Of a DNA stretch of 64,000 nt, positions 13,030-56,180 are shown piece by piece. This DNA is from Lagopus muta (Eukaryota > Chordata > Aves > Galliformes > Phasianidae), in assembly GCF_023343835.1 (NCBI RefSeq), contig NC_064443.1, positions 11,532,001 to 11,596,000 of the forward strand, read 5' to 3'. Numbering within the stretch: the first letter of the stretch is position 1; each line of letters begins with the position of its first letter. The position numbers and the translations under genes are program-made. Below the pieces are notes generated by a model that saw nothing but the letters and a program-made list of their open reading frames with translations, did not search any database and was not told where the DNA came from.

Positions 13030-13820
13030 CCCTGTGTTCAGCCCTGGGGTCAATGGCAGTGGGGGAGGGGGGGACACCTATCCCGTGGGCCGGCTGGTGT
13101 TGCGGCACGGTGTGTCGCTGCGTGGGGATACGGACTGCAGCGCCGACGGGAGGTGCGCGCTGGGGATGTGTACAAACAGCAGCCGCCGTCCCGCATTAAG
13201 GTGGACTCGAGTGGGGCGAGCTCTGCCCGGCCCTGGGCTAGAGGTCCCCGGGGAGCCCCCGCGGTCTCGGTTCGTCCCTTCGCGGCTCTGCATCCCCAGC
13301 CCCCTCGGGGCTGGCCGTACGGTGTGGGAGTCTCTGCCCGTCCCCGTGGGCCACCTTAAGCAGCCGTGGGGCCGCACCGCGCACACGGACGCCTTAAAGC
13401 AGCCTCAGGCCGCGTTCTCCTCCCGATCCCGGCGCGGAAACAGCGGGGCTGGGACAGCCGCACGGCCCGCGGCCGGCACCGACACCCGCCCGTGGGCGCC
13501 CCGTGGGTTGGAGCCTGCCTGCAGCCTCGCGGGCCGGCCCGCAGCCCCGTGGTCTGACCCGGCCAGACAGCAGGCGCCGCATCCCCAGCCCAGCAATGCC
13601 GCCAGCCGCGGTGCCGGAGCCGTCCCGGCCGCAACCCACGCGCGTCCCGGCTCCGAGCGCGCCCCTCCCGCCGCGCAGCGCGCCCCCCGCCGGCCGCCCC
13701 CACCTCGGGAGCGCGGCCCCTTTAAGGCGAGGGGCGGGCCCGAGCGCCGAGTTCTCGCGGGAGTTGGGGGCCGCGCTCTCGCGAGGCCGAGGTAGCGCGC
13801 TGATTGGCTGCGGGGGGTTG
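13030..13820 (+). promoter_or_regulatory. QRICH1: QARS1-QRICH1 spacer and CpG-island promoter of QRICH1
   Basis: No gene lies between QARS1 and QRICH1. The right part is a CpG island with the palindromic TCTCGCGA motif (13777-13784, a BANP-type site), a partial second copy near 13,752, an inverted CCAAT box (ATTGG, 13803-13807) and no TATA. This is a housekeeping promoter layout. Confidence 0.6.
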
Positions 13821-13821
13821 A

Positions 13822-13910
13822 ATGTAAGATGGCGCCCAGGGAGCTGTGAGGGGAAAAGACTCGGGGCCGAGGCGGCGGCGGCGCGAGTCGGCGGCGGCAG
13901 CGGGGCCGGG
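13822..13910 (+). other. QRICH1: QRICH1 non-coding first exon (approximate start)
   Basis: The sequence aagatggcgcccagg (from 13826) is a YY1-type element of the sort found at or just after transcription starts. The exon ends at a consensus donor (GGG|GTGAGG, 13911). The ATG inside the YY1 site is soon followed by an in-frame stop, so the exon is taken as 5' UTR. The start coordinate is an estimate. Confidence 0.5.
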
Positions 13911-34879
<20,969 letters not shown>

Positions 34880-36375
34880 GGCATCCTTCTTGGCTCAGAA
34901 GGGGTGGGGTGGGGTGACGGGGGAGGGACAAGCAAAGAATTGTACAGACTTTTACACTAAAGGAGATGCCTAAGTTTTTGGTTTTTTATTGGTGTAGCTA
35001 TGAAGCCCTTTTAGGCTTCTTCTCTTTAAAAGAATCTAAAGGAAACCTACCCATTGTGTATCCTACCCAACACACCAAACTGTTGGAATCATTGGAGGCT
35101 GCATATCCCCTGCAAGCTGGGAGCTGTGGAAAGCTGCTGGTTGACTCTGATTTTTTTTATGATGTAGAAAATATGAACTACAGGATTGGCCTGGATGACT
35201 GGGGCCTCTGTCTCCTTGGAGCACGTGCAGCCTAGAGGGCACAGAATGATGGATGGACCTGCTCAGCCAGTGGAAGAGAGGCAGGCATCTTCTTTTCTTG
35301 TGCTTGGACATTAATTTGCTGTTATCTTGGAAGGAAGAGGAGAGAGTGAACTACAATTGTCATTTATACAAAGAAAAAAAAAACAATGATTTCTATTCAG
35401 ACCTTTAAGTGACATTTTTAGATGTTAAAAGTACAAACTTTACCACACTCTTCTTTTTTGGCCTAATACTGAGGCCTTAAACCTTGAGGCTCCTGTGCCT
35501 GATGGAATTCTTGTAACATACACTTGTGTATCATATAAAGATACCACCCTGTTTCTCTTATGTATTCTTACTCTAGTTGTTTATTAAGAATGATGAGCAC
35601 GTCTTTTCAACATGCCATTGAACAATGTGTCTTTATTTGGGGAAGAGTGAGCTGTGAGGGTGGGGGGGTCGTTAAACAAAGATCAGTATGCAAACTGGTT
35701 GTTTTCATCCCTGTTTGTGCTTTCCAGCTTGAGTCTGCTGGACTTCTTTCACCCTGACAAATGAGGAAGGTAGAAGGGGATTACATTCTGTTAAAGAACC
35801 TGGCTATCTGCTTGCTGATGGAAGCTTGGTGTCAGGCTAGGAACGTGGATCTGTGAGACCAGATCAGGCTGTCAGTCTGTCCTAAATGTTCTGTGGCCAG
35901 CCTGTGAGGCTTCACTCCTAGGCAAATCCCCCTCTCCCCTTTACAAACACACCATACCAACTGTGTCGGAGGGAAAAGGGCCTTCCAGGGCATTCTGGGA
36001 GCAGCTTGTGGCTTACTCCTGCCATGTAACAGCTTTTTCAGAGTTTAACACAGCTGTGTAGCTTCTGGCATCATTCATGATCATACCCCAACCATGTAGC
36101 CTTGCCTTCCTGCATCTTAAATAGTCGCTGTATTCTGTATTATTAACAAATAGTCTGCTCTTTTGAAGCCAGTGGATAGCCAACTGTGCTTGAAATGGGA
36201 GATCACTCTAGCCAGGCTCGTGATTTGTGCCACCAGCTTCTTGGATGCAGAGAGGTGACTCTGTTTCTTGAACTTGTCTTCCCTGCTTTTCCATCTCATG
36301 TCCCTTCCCTGTTCCAAGATACATAGATAGATATATACTTATATATATATTACAATAAAAGAACTTGTTTACAGG
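34880..36375 (+). other. QRICH1: QRICH1 3' UTR (minimum extent)
   Basis: No canonical AATAAA occurs after the stop until 36,354-36,359 (tacAATAAAag), so the 3' UTR is at least about 1.5 kb unless a variant signal is used. A TA-rich simple repeat lies just before it (about 36,326-36,350). Confidence 0.5.
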
Positions 36376-39300
36376 CAAGCAACTTTTTTGAAGCTTCTGT
36401 TGGCCAACACTTGTCTGTACTGAGAAGGAAGATTTGCCGTCTCCGTTGGTTGCGCACAGTGTAAATCTGCACATAGGACGAGAATAGGAATAATGTTGTC
36501 TGCTTCTGTGCTCTTGATCCTTGTAGAGGTGCGTGGGCCTAGCAAGACTTCAAGCCTCTGATGCTTCATGTTGACAGTGTTCAGAGAAAGCAGATGTGCT
36601 TGGATTGGTGGCATGATTAGTTTGTTCCCTGTATAGGACTCTGTGCTTAAGTAAGCGCAGAGAGGTGAGGTAGCAACTCACTGTTATTACTGATACCTGC
36701 ACTCTAACATAGACTTATAGCTTAGTTTCCCACCTCAGAGTTATGCAAGGGGAAAATAACATTGGGTTGGTGTCCACATCCCGGTGGGTAAGTTGAGAAG
36801 ATGGTGTCTGGGTGGTGTGCCATGTTGACAGCTACACCTTCAGTGGAATTCAGCCCTTGGGAGCCAGCAGCTGCCTCCTGGCAGGGCAGCTGTCAGGACT
36901 TCTAGTGCCATTTCAGCCGTCAGAAGCCTATAATCCCTTTACCATACCGTTGTGACTGGCCCTAACTTAAGCATTTAAGGATGTGGTGAGGGACCAGCTC
37001 CCACTGTTTCAAACAGTTGGGTGTGGTGGTTGTTCAGGATGCTGCACAGGCTTGCACAGAGCAGACTTCCCATTCTTCTGGGCAGCTTGCCTTATGGTCA
37101 GAAGAGAGACACAGTGATGTGAGAGAACTGCAGACTGACTGCTTGTGCTCGAGTCCCAGTGTGTGCTCTGCAATACTGCATGTGAAACTAGCTCCAGCAT
37201 GCCTGCACTCATGTGAGCCTGCTGCTTTCTCCATCTCCATCAGAAATGCAGTGGGTATTCAAGTCATCTGCCAGGTGCTAAGTGTACAAGCCACTCCATT
37301 AAGTGGCTTTGGAAGTCACCTTACTCTAAAAATTGCCAGAAGCTGGAATAACTTAAAAGAGTATTAGGGCAATTTCAAGTTAGGGCTGAACAAATAATTC
37401 AGCTGAAGTTTCAGGAGAAACAAAATTCCACATTACCTAAAAAATCCAGACAGCGTGTTCTCCTTACTGCCCTTCACAGGATGGTGATGTAAAGTCTTTG
37501 TAAGAGAAGAGTTCTCCTTGGTCTTGGACTATACAGCCTAAGAGTGGAGGAACTTGGCCTATACTTAGCTCTGCAGATCTCCTCGTGATTGGCTGTGTTC
37601 TGACAGACTGAAGTGTTTCCATTACCTTCTCATTGTTTGGACATACATGAGATGAACTTGCTGACTGGGAAGTGGGCTGCTGTACTGTTCTGTCCCATCT
37701 CATCAGAATGTCCACCGTGTTAATTCATTCCCTATTTTTAGAGACAATCGATATACTGTGACTTAAGGATTATTTTTCTGGGCCTGGCTTCTAGTCTGGC
37801 TCTCTGGAGCTAGTTTAAAAGGTACAGTATTTCTAGAATATAAATACTACGTTCTTTGATAGTAAAGAACAGGATCTGCTCCCTTTTAGGGGCTCATAGG
37901 AAGACGTGCACAGAGTAGCACGGGAGAGTGCTGTGGCTTGGGGTTGCTATCCGAGTTCTGGGAGATGTTCCCAGTCAAACGTGTAAAATAGCTTTTTAAC
38001 ACTTTCCTATAACCAGCTTGTTTGCTGCTTCAAGGGCATTCCACCTAGGCTCTGAGAGTGCCAAATTGCTAGCTCTTGTATGCGTGTATATATTAAATGA
38101 GAACTCTCCATGCCCTATGCCTTGTTTGAGACAGGCTGAAAATGCATCGATCTTTAAATAACTAAAGCTGAGGAAGTCAAGCTAGAAGACCCTGCCTTGT
38201 TGGTTTTGAATCATGCCCATCTTGTCTCTCTGATATGAAAGGAACTGTAGAAGGCAGAGTATGACTGACTATTGTAAGGCACCTCACACTGACATTAGAC
38301 TCGTGTATTGTCCTACCTCTTGACACTAATAGCGTTGCTTTCTTACAGAACACTGTAGCCTCTCTTACACACTTGTCTGTGGCAGCATTAGATTTTCATT
38401 TACTTTCAAGACTTCAAGTATTTCGTTTAAGTGGTAATGGCTGAAACGGCAGAGAGCAGACTAGAGAGAGATTCTTTGCCTCAAGTGGTGAGTGAAAGGG
38501 ACGGTCTAAGAGTGGCCTAAAATGGCACTTGGCTGATGGCTGCTTCAGAGATCTCCTTAGTTTCCAACACCAGGGAAGGTCTGAAGTAGATCCTGCTTTG
38601 GGCCAATGAAAAAGACTTAATCTGATCCCTAAGTAAGAATCCACTTCTGCACTGTTGCTCTTAGGGCAGAAATGAAGTGTTTTTCTCTGCTGCATCAGGG
38701 CTACTTAGGCCATCTTCAGGCCTCCCACACAGTGATAAGAACAGCTTCAGAAATGGCAGAAATGAGCTCTCTGAGCACAGGTGGAGTGGAGGCCTTCCTG
38801 ATATTGCAGTTGTTCATCTTCTTGCTGGTCTGAGTGCTGCTAGATGCTAATGGACTCTGCACAGTCTAACCAAATTGCATTGTCATCCAGTTTTAATAGT
38901 GACTTACTTGCAATTAGCGTTTGGGCTCTTAAATCACTGTTAAAGAGGGATATAAACTGTCTTCCACCCTACATGGGACTTTTCTTCCCATCTTCTTGCT
39001 GGAGCTGCTCCTCTCAAGTACTACAGGGAACGGACCTTATCCAGCTGTTTCAGCCTGTTCCGTCTCACTCGTGCCAATGCATAGGAAACAACCCTCCTCA
39101 ACTGCTGGCAGTGCTAAGTTGAGCATCTTCCTACCCTAACAAGCATCTTAAATTTTCTTCCAGAAGTTTCACAGACATGCTGCCTCCAATCTGTGCAGCG
39201 ATTGCTGTGTTCCCTGTCGCTCCCCTTCTGTTGTGTGGCTGAAGCTCAGCTCTCAGCACTGCGGCCACTTTATGCCCTCTATAACCTCGTGCATGGCAGC

Positions 39301-39896
39301 GAGTTTGCCTGCTTCTCTGTTCTTGTTTGAGCTCATCGGGATGGGGAGGCAGACTGAATCCACTTACAGCAGCAATAAACTGTGTCTAGATCTCAAGAGG
39401 GAGCTGCAGGAGAGAACAAGGTGGAGAGGATGTCTCGGAAAGGCAGGGTCCAGTTGCAGCCCAGAGCCTTGCTTGATAATGAGTGTGCAGCCTATATGCA
39501 AAATACGTCTTGTCTGTCCCTCCCATGTTGACCCTGATCTAAACAGCACATGTGATTGGCATCCTGCAAAGTGACCTTCAGAACTCTCCAGTAGCTTTGC
39601 CCCGTGAGTAACTCACACTACAAATCATTTTAAAGAGATGCACTCAACTATTTTTTTAATTTAATTTTACTCTTATATTCTCTGCTCTTTGTAATCTGCT
39701 TGGAAATAAAATGTTTTTCCCTGCAGCCTTTGTCGTAGTCTCTTTGAGAACCGTTCATCTTTGCCTGGCATTTCTTTTGGAACATGAGGCTGACTTAACC
39801 TACTTACGGCTGTGCCTGTGCTGCAGTGGAGCACTTGAGATCAGCGGGTGCCTCCTAGGTAGGCTTAGTAAACCTTTGCTAGCACCATCCTTTATT
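36376..39896 (+). other. extended QRICH1 3' region or intergenic
   Basis: About 3.5 kb without a recognisable gene. Further AATAAA signals on + lie at 39,373-39,378 and 39,703-39,708; the second is followed by a T/G-rich stretch (atgtttttccctgcagcctttgtcg). They could end a 4.8-kb alternative QRICH1 3' UTR or a separate non-coding transcript. Nothing in the sequence decides between these. Confidence 0.4.
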
Positions 39897-40330
39897 TAAA
39901 ATCAGAATCACAGAATGGCTCAGGTTGGAGGGGCTCTAAAGACCACAGAGCTCCCACCCCGTGCCATGGGCTGGCTGCCCTCACCACCAGCTCAGGCTGC
40001 CCAGGGCCCCATGGCCTTGAGCACCTCCAGGGATGGGCACCCACAGCTCTGGGTCACTGCCTCACCGCCCTCTGATACAGAATTTCTCCCTAACAGCTAA
40101 CCTGAATCTCCCCTCTTCTATTTTAAAGCCATTCCCCACTGTCCTGTCACTCTGTGTCCTGTACGAATCCGGTCCCCCTCCCGCTTGTAAGCTCCCTTCG
40201 GGTGCTGGAAGGCCACAATGAGGTCTCCCTGCAAGCCTTCTCCCGGCTGCAGAAGCCCAGCTCCCTCAGCCTGCCTTCAGAGCAGAGGAGCTCCAGCGCT
40301 CCGAGCAGCTCCGAGCCCTCCTCTAACGGA
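39897..40330 (-). mobile_element. CR1 LINE, 5'-truncated 3' fragment in antisense orientation
   Basis: It begins with the reverse complement of the CR1 3' end (aatcacagaatggctcaggt, then ttggaggggctctaaagacc) and continues through familiar CR1 words (ctcaggctgcccagggcccc, cttgagcacctccagggatg, gaggtctccctgcaagcctt, ctccctcagcctgccttc). It is a typical short avian CR1 copy and carries no ORF. Its far edge is indistinct and lies roughly 300 bp before the IMPDH2 start codon. Confidence 0.9.
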
Positions 40331-40501
40331 CGGTACACAAGCCGCTCTGCCTCTGGCCCGGCGCCTGCGGTTACGGGACCAGCAGAGCAGATAACGCCGT
40401 GCCCCTGGGAGCAGCGCTGCGGGCTCGGCGGACTCCCGTCGGTGCTCAGCGGTGACCGCATCAGGCGGGGCGAGCCGGGCCGCTCGGCTTCCCGCGCCGC
40501 G

Positions 40502-40544
40502 TTACGTCACGGCACGCGGCGTTACGTCACATGACGTGACGTCA
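40502..40544. promoter_or_regulatory. IMPDH2: CRE/ATF site cluster in the IMPDH2 promoter
   Basis: Within 43 bp there are TTACGTCA (40502-40509), TTACGTCA (40522-40529), TGACGTGA (40532-40539) and a perfect TGACGTCA (40537-40544). The cluster lies 110-150 bp upstream of the IMPDH2 ATG in a CpG island. Tandem CREs are also described for the human IMPDH2 promoter, so the arrangement appears conserved. It would tie GTP synthesis to CREB/ATF signalling. Confidence 0.75.
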
Positions 40545-40653
40545 CGCCGGGCAGGCCGCGCTCTCGCTGCGGTGGGGGCGGCGCCGCGCGATCCCCGCCG
40601 GCCGCCGTAGGGCCGCGTGTGCGGGCGGGGCGGAGCGGGCGGCGCGGGGCGGC

Positions 40654-51855
<11,202 letters not shown>

Positions 51856-52071
51856 AAGAGGCCCCTCTGTGTCTGTCGTTGTGCCACTTGGCCTCACGCT
51901 ACCCCCGATGGGAGCTGCTCTTGCTGCAGAAGTGCCATTTCTCTGTGGGCTGCCTGGAGCTCCCTGTATCTGTTGGCTGCTTTATCCCCACCTTCGAGGG
52001 TCCACGAGCCACCCAGGAACCGTGCTCCTGGGCTGGTGCCTGAAGCCTCGTATGTGTTGGCTGTGTTTTAC

Positions 52072-52077
52072 AATAAA
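52072..52077 (+). terminator. IMPDH2: IMPDH2 poly(A) signal
   Basis: AATAAA, 217 nt after the IMPDH2 stop codon, followed by a G/T-rich region (gatgtgtagttggtgtgtcc). It gives a short 3' UTR. Confidence 0.85.
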
Positions 52078-52094
52078 AGAGGAAAAGATGTGTA

Positions 52095-53600
52095 GTTGGT
52101 GTGTCCAGTCAGCCCTTCCCTCTGTCCTGCCCTCTTATTCTCATCTTTTGCTGCTGTCCTCTGCCTGCATGTTTTCAAGAGTGCAGGAACGGGGGCTGAG
52201 CAGAAGAGGTGAAGACAGAGGAAGGGAGCAGAGTGCAGAAATGTTTTGTTTTGCCTTTTTTTTTTTTTTTTTTTTTAATTAAAAAAATAGTGTTTGGAAG
52301 TCCTGGGGCCTATCACAGCTCCAGGAGAGTTTTACTGAGGTGCTGGATCTTACACCATGTTACACAGCCGCCAGGGGAGCTGTGATGGCCCCAAAAGGGC
52401 CGGTGTGTCGGGGAAAATGGGGAAGGGACAGCCCCTTCAGTGAGTGCTTTATGGCTGAGGTAGCTCGTGTGAGCAAACCAACCTGGCTCGAGCAGAAAAT
52501 GAGTGGCCCCTGGGCAGGAAAAACAAATGTGTATCACCATCGGCCACTGTGAGGAGCTGCCAGAGCTAGCAGCCAGGCAGCAGTTTGCTGGTGCAGCGAC
52601 AAACATGTAGGTGCTCGTGCACGTGTATGCAGACAGGCATGCACCTGAGCAAGCACATTGAGCTGCCCTGTGTTTGCATCCTTGGTGTTCTCCACAACAC
52701 AGTATTTCTCCTCTCTGTTGCCTCCCCTAAACATCCCAGAACACCTCCCACCTGCAGGCACTCTGCCTGCACCCCAAGCAGCAGCCCAGGCTGGAGGCTG
52801 CCATGGGAGCCTGCGGCACTGGAGTGCTTACAGGGGCATAACGAGCCACTTGTTTCCTGGAAGGCACGTGGACAATGAACTCAAACACGGGCTCACAATC
52901 AAACAACAGCTTGTGGGCTTATGAATGCTGCAGAAGTTTGCTTTTCTGCATGACTGCCCACAGAAACAACCCTTGCCTGGTCAGGATAGCTTGCAGCACA
53001 GCACTGGGTGCTGGAGGTATTTTACACCTAGATCAACACCCTGCCCCCAGCTAAAGATGAGCACTGCTCCTGCATATAGGTGTGTAGTGAACAACAGTGC
53101 TTCTGTTGCTAACGCTGCCTGAAAGCACACCTCTGTAGCACGGTCATGTCGAATTAGATTTGCATATGCTAACACCAGAACCTGGAATTACATGGCAGCC
53201 AAGCACCCATTCACCTGCAGGGAGGAGGGCAAGCACCACAGCATCCTGCAGCAGCTCAGGGCTCAGCAGGGAGCCACAAACCCCAGAGCAGAGCCCGGGG
53301 CAGGTGAGGTGCTGCTGCCAGGAGGCAGCCCTGACACCTCACACCTAACCCAAGGAGCTGCTGCCCTCGATCCACAGCCCCTGGCCAGCTCTGCAGGGTG
53401 GTGAGCGCACCAAGCCTAATAGCTCATCACAGCCCACCTTTGCTGAGCGTTAACCACTCCGTAATTGCTTTGTACTTCTGATTTATGTGTATTCTCCTGG
53501 TGCAGCCCCCAAGCACGGCCGTACAGTGCTCCACAGCCGAGAGGCAGCACTCAGCCAGCAGCTGGGCTCCGACTGCCCATCCTGCAGCGTCTCTCCGCCC
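52095..53600. other. IMPDH2-NDUFAF3 intergenic region
   Basis: About 1.5 kb between convergent genes. It contains a run of 21 T at 52,256-52,276 followed by an A-rich stretch. No gene was recognised. No canonical AATAAA for NDUFAF3 on - was found near 53,650; the variant AATACA (revcomp near 53,485-53,491) is a weak candidate. Confidence 0.5.
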
Positions 53601-53653
53601 GGCGCTCGGTGTGGGGCAGCCCCGGCGCTGCGGGTGGGAGAGGACAGAGGCAC

Positions 53654-54538
53654 TCAGTCCGTGGCAAAGGGCAGCGCCGGGAGCTCCGTGTTGGTGCCCC
53701 GCGGGGGGATGAGGCCGGCGGCTGTCAGGCGCTTCTCGCTTGTCAGGAAGTTGAAGGTGGCACACGCGTTGGGCTGCGAAAGGAGAGGGACGGTGCAACG
53801 GGTCACTGCGTGGAGAGGGACGGCGGCCACGGGGCGGGACCCCTCCTCACCGTGTCCTGCACCTCCACGGCGATCCCGCACAGCCGCATCTGCCTCAGCA
53901 CGGCGGGATGGAGCTGCTCTACTCTGTCCCCCGTGCCCAGCACCAGGATCTCTGCAACGAGGCGCAGAGGTGGCACAGAGGCAGGCAGGCTCCTGCGCTG
54001 CCGCGGTGCTCGGAGGGAGCCCCGAGCGGGGGTCCCATCCCCATCTCCGCCCCGTGTCGTGCCGTACCTATCCGCGGCTCCAGCAGGCGGAACAGCGACA
54101 GGCTCTGCAGCGAGATGTCTCGGTGTGATCCGACCTGCAAGCACAGCGCGGCGCTCAGCGGGGCGGCCCGGTCCCCAACCCATCCCTGCCCGCTCCCGCA
54201 CTCACGTTCCACTGGAGGATGGCGCGGGGCAGCACGGCACAGGGGCCGACCACCACGGTGCCGCTGATGCTGAACCCGCGGCTGCTGTAGCCCTCGATGA
54301 AGGCGGTGTTGGGGCTCTCGGGCTGCAGCACCGTCACCCGCGTCCGCTGGTACATCTCGTCGTCCGACGGCGTCAGGCGGTGCCCACGGCGCGGCGCCCT
54401 ACGGGACCGGCGGCTCAGCCCGGTGTGCCCGTGCCGGGACCCCCCCCGCCCACGGAGCCCCACGGCCCGCACCACCCCGCACCCTGTGATGACCCGCGGA
54501 ACCGCACGGCCCAACCGCCGCAGCGCCACCGCCGCCAT
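53654..54538 (-). CDS. NDUFAF3: NADH dehydrogenase complex I assembly factor 3 (5 exons)
   Basis: Exons in transcript order: 54538-54483, 54398-54206, 54134-54068, 53951-53851, 53773-53654. They join to 178 residues (human 184). NDUFAF3 works with NDUFAF4 in the mitochondrion during early assembly of the Q module of respiratory complex I. It belongs to the Mth938/DUF498 family. The N-terminus (MAAVALRRLGRAVPRVITG, Arg/Ala-rich without acidic residues) is a plausible mitochondrial targeting peptide. Conserved blocks seen are APRRGHRL, YQRTRVTVL, SRGFSISGTVVVGPCAVLP, QWNV, LEPRIEILVLGTGDR, GIAVEVQDTPNACATFNFL and LIPP. The exon 1 donor (GG|GTGCGG) is a weak match but is required to keep the frame. 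It points away from DALRD3 across a shared CpG-rich region, as in human. Confidence 0.92.
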
Positions 54539-54539
54539 G

Positions 54540-55710
54540 GCTCCGCCGCTCCCGGAAGCGTCGCGCAGCCCTGCAGGGCGCCCCCTCGCGGCCGCCGCCG
54601 ATGCTGCCGACGCACCCCGGCTCCACGCGCGGGTTCGGGGCCGCGGGGAGCTCGCGGAGGCGGCGCGAGGGCGGCGGGACCGTGCCCCGCTCCATCCTAT
54701 GTGACCGGCACCTGCGGGGCGCGCTCGGTGCGCACCGAGCAGGGGGGGAGGGACGCGGAGGGCGCACGCGGAGGGCTCGGCGGGCGGCGCGGCCCCGCAC
54801 CGCGGCGTGGGTCGGGGTCCCGCGGGGTCTGCCCCGCGCCGGGCTACGGGGGGTTCCCAGAGCGGCGGGAGGCTCCGCCGGTGCTGGGTCCGCCCGGGGC
54901 GGGCTTTGGCCCCGGCTGCGGAGCAAAAGCGAAACCGGCAGCGTCGGGAAGGGGAAGCGGGCGGCACCGCCGCGAAGGGGTGGACGCGGAGTCCCGCTCC
55001 GTCCGGGGGTCCCCGAGCCCCGCGCCGCCGGGGACACCACGGAGCGGCCGCGCCGGAGCTGCGGGTGCCGCCGTGCGGAGGTGAGCGGCGTCGGGGCGGC
55101 CCCGCGGTGGTCCCTCGTGGGCGGCCGAAAATCCGCGGCGCTTCGCCACGGGGCCGCGGGATCGCAGGAACGGGGCAGTGCCGCCGGGCTGCAGCCGTGC
55201 GAGCAGAGCCGTGCCCACGCGTGGGCTGGGGGAACCCCGCATCGCCCCCGCGGCGCTGACCGAGCACTGCCGCGGGCTCCACGGTTCCCCCCTCTGTTTG
55301 GGCTGAGCGGGGGACGGGGGCATTGGGTGACTCGGAGGGACACCCACACTGTGCCAGCCCCGGGCAGGTGCCACGAGCTGTGCCGCTGTCGGTCACCGAG
55401 CCGCTCTGCCGCGGGGCCTCACGCACCCCGGGTGGGATTCCCCGGGCGCTCTGCGCTGAGCGGTGACACAGAGCGGGCAGCAGCGGGGGCTGCGACGTGC
55501 CCATCTCCGGCACCCCCAGCGCAGGTGTCCTCCCTCGGGGCCAGCTCGGGTTTCCGGGGCTGCTCCGGTGGCACCACACGCCATAGCCCCACCGGGGCTT
55601 TGCTGGGAGCCATTTCCTCACGGCCCTCCCCACGGCACCCGGGTAAGTCGCCCTCTCTCCCTCGTCCTGTAGGTGGGCAGCAACGGCCCCTGCGTCCGTC
55701 CCTCTGCAGC
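54540..55710. promoter_or_regulatory. CpG island upstream of NDUFAF3 and the probable pri-miRNA start
   Basis: Very GC-rich sequence with long accidental open frames in all phases. A consensus donor CGGAG|GTGAGC lies at 55,080/55,081 on +. It could end a non-coding first exon whose intron contains miR-191 and miR-425, matching the human arrangement in which both sit in an intron of a long DALRD3 transcript. Bidirectional promoter function is inference. Confidence 0.45.
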
Positions 55711-55712
55711 GC

Positions 55713-55792
55713 CGGCACGGGCAACGGAATCCCAAAAGCAGCTGTCCCCGCTGCGCCCAGCTGCCCTGGGATTTCGTTACCCGCGCCTCCGC
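55713..55792 (+). ncRNA. MIR191: microRNA miR-191 hairpin
   Basis: The 5' arm at 55,722-55,744 (starting CAACGGAATCCCAAAAGC) equals the human mature miR-191-5p sequence as I know it. The 3' arm at about 55,760-55,781 (GCTGCCCTGGGATTTCGTTA) pairs with it and resembles human miR-191-3p. The loop is about 15 nt. It lies on the same strand as DALRD3 and about 1.6 kb upstream of its start codon, the conserved genomic position. Mature miR-191 regulates cell-cycle and differentiation mRNAs in mammals; avian targets are not known to me. Confidence 0.95.
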
Positions 55793-56092
55793 CTCAGCCG
55801 CCGCTGCCGTGCACTGGAACGGAGCCGCTCCGGGCCCTGCGCGATGGAGCACAGCAGGCAGCATCGTGGCTCAGCCCCACGCACCACAGCCGGGGGTTCC
55901 CCATGTTCTCATGCTCCTAAAGACAGCAGCTTGCTTCCTGGGGATGAGCTGCCTGTCTGCGGGGCCCTGGCTAGCTGTGGGGATTTGGCTGCCCGCATTG
56001 GGCCACAGAATGCTGCACCAGCTGTGTGCCACCACCCGCCCATGCAGCCCAGTGCTGATGGGCAGCGGGAGAGCAGGATCTGGCCCTTGGAG

Positions 56093-56180
56093 AGAGACAG
56101 CTTTGGAATGACACGATCACTCCCGCTGAGCACGCAGCCAGAGAGCCATCGGGGATGTCGTGTCTGTCCTAAGCTCTTTC
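56093..56180 (+). ncRNA. MIR425: microRNA miR-425 hairpin
   Basis: The 5' arm at 56,107-56,129 starts AATGACACGATCACTCCC. It differs from the remembered human miR-425-5p at one position near its 3' end (CCCGCTGA versus CCCGTTGA), leaving the seed ATGACAC intact. The 3' arm at about 56,148-56,169 (ATCGGGGATGTCGTGTCTGT) pairs with it and resembles human miR-425-3p. Flanking agctttgg and aagctctttc also match the human precursor. It lies about 320 bp downstream of miR-191 on the same strand, as in mammals, so the two are probably one primary transcript. Confidence 0.95.

Noticed and set aside
13197-13359. Inverted pair TTAAGGTGG (13197-13205) and CCACCTTAA (13351-13359) upstream of QRICH1
   Set aside because: Nine-base arms about 145 bp apart are easily a chance match and no other element features flank them.
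54601-55920. 439-codon plus-strand frame, and the 569-codon minus-strand frame at 54,155-55,864
   Set aside because: CpG-island composition; the minus frame only includes a piece of NDUFAF3 read through introns, and the plus frame runs through the miR-191 hairpin.
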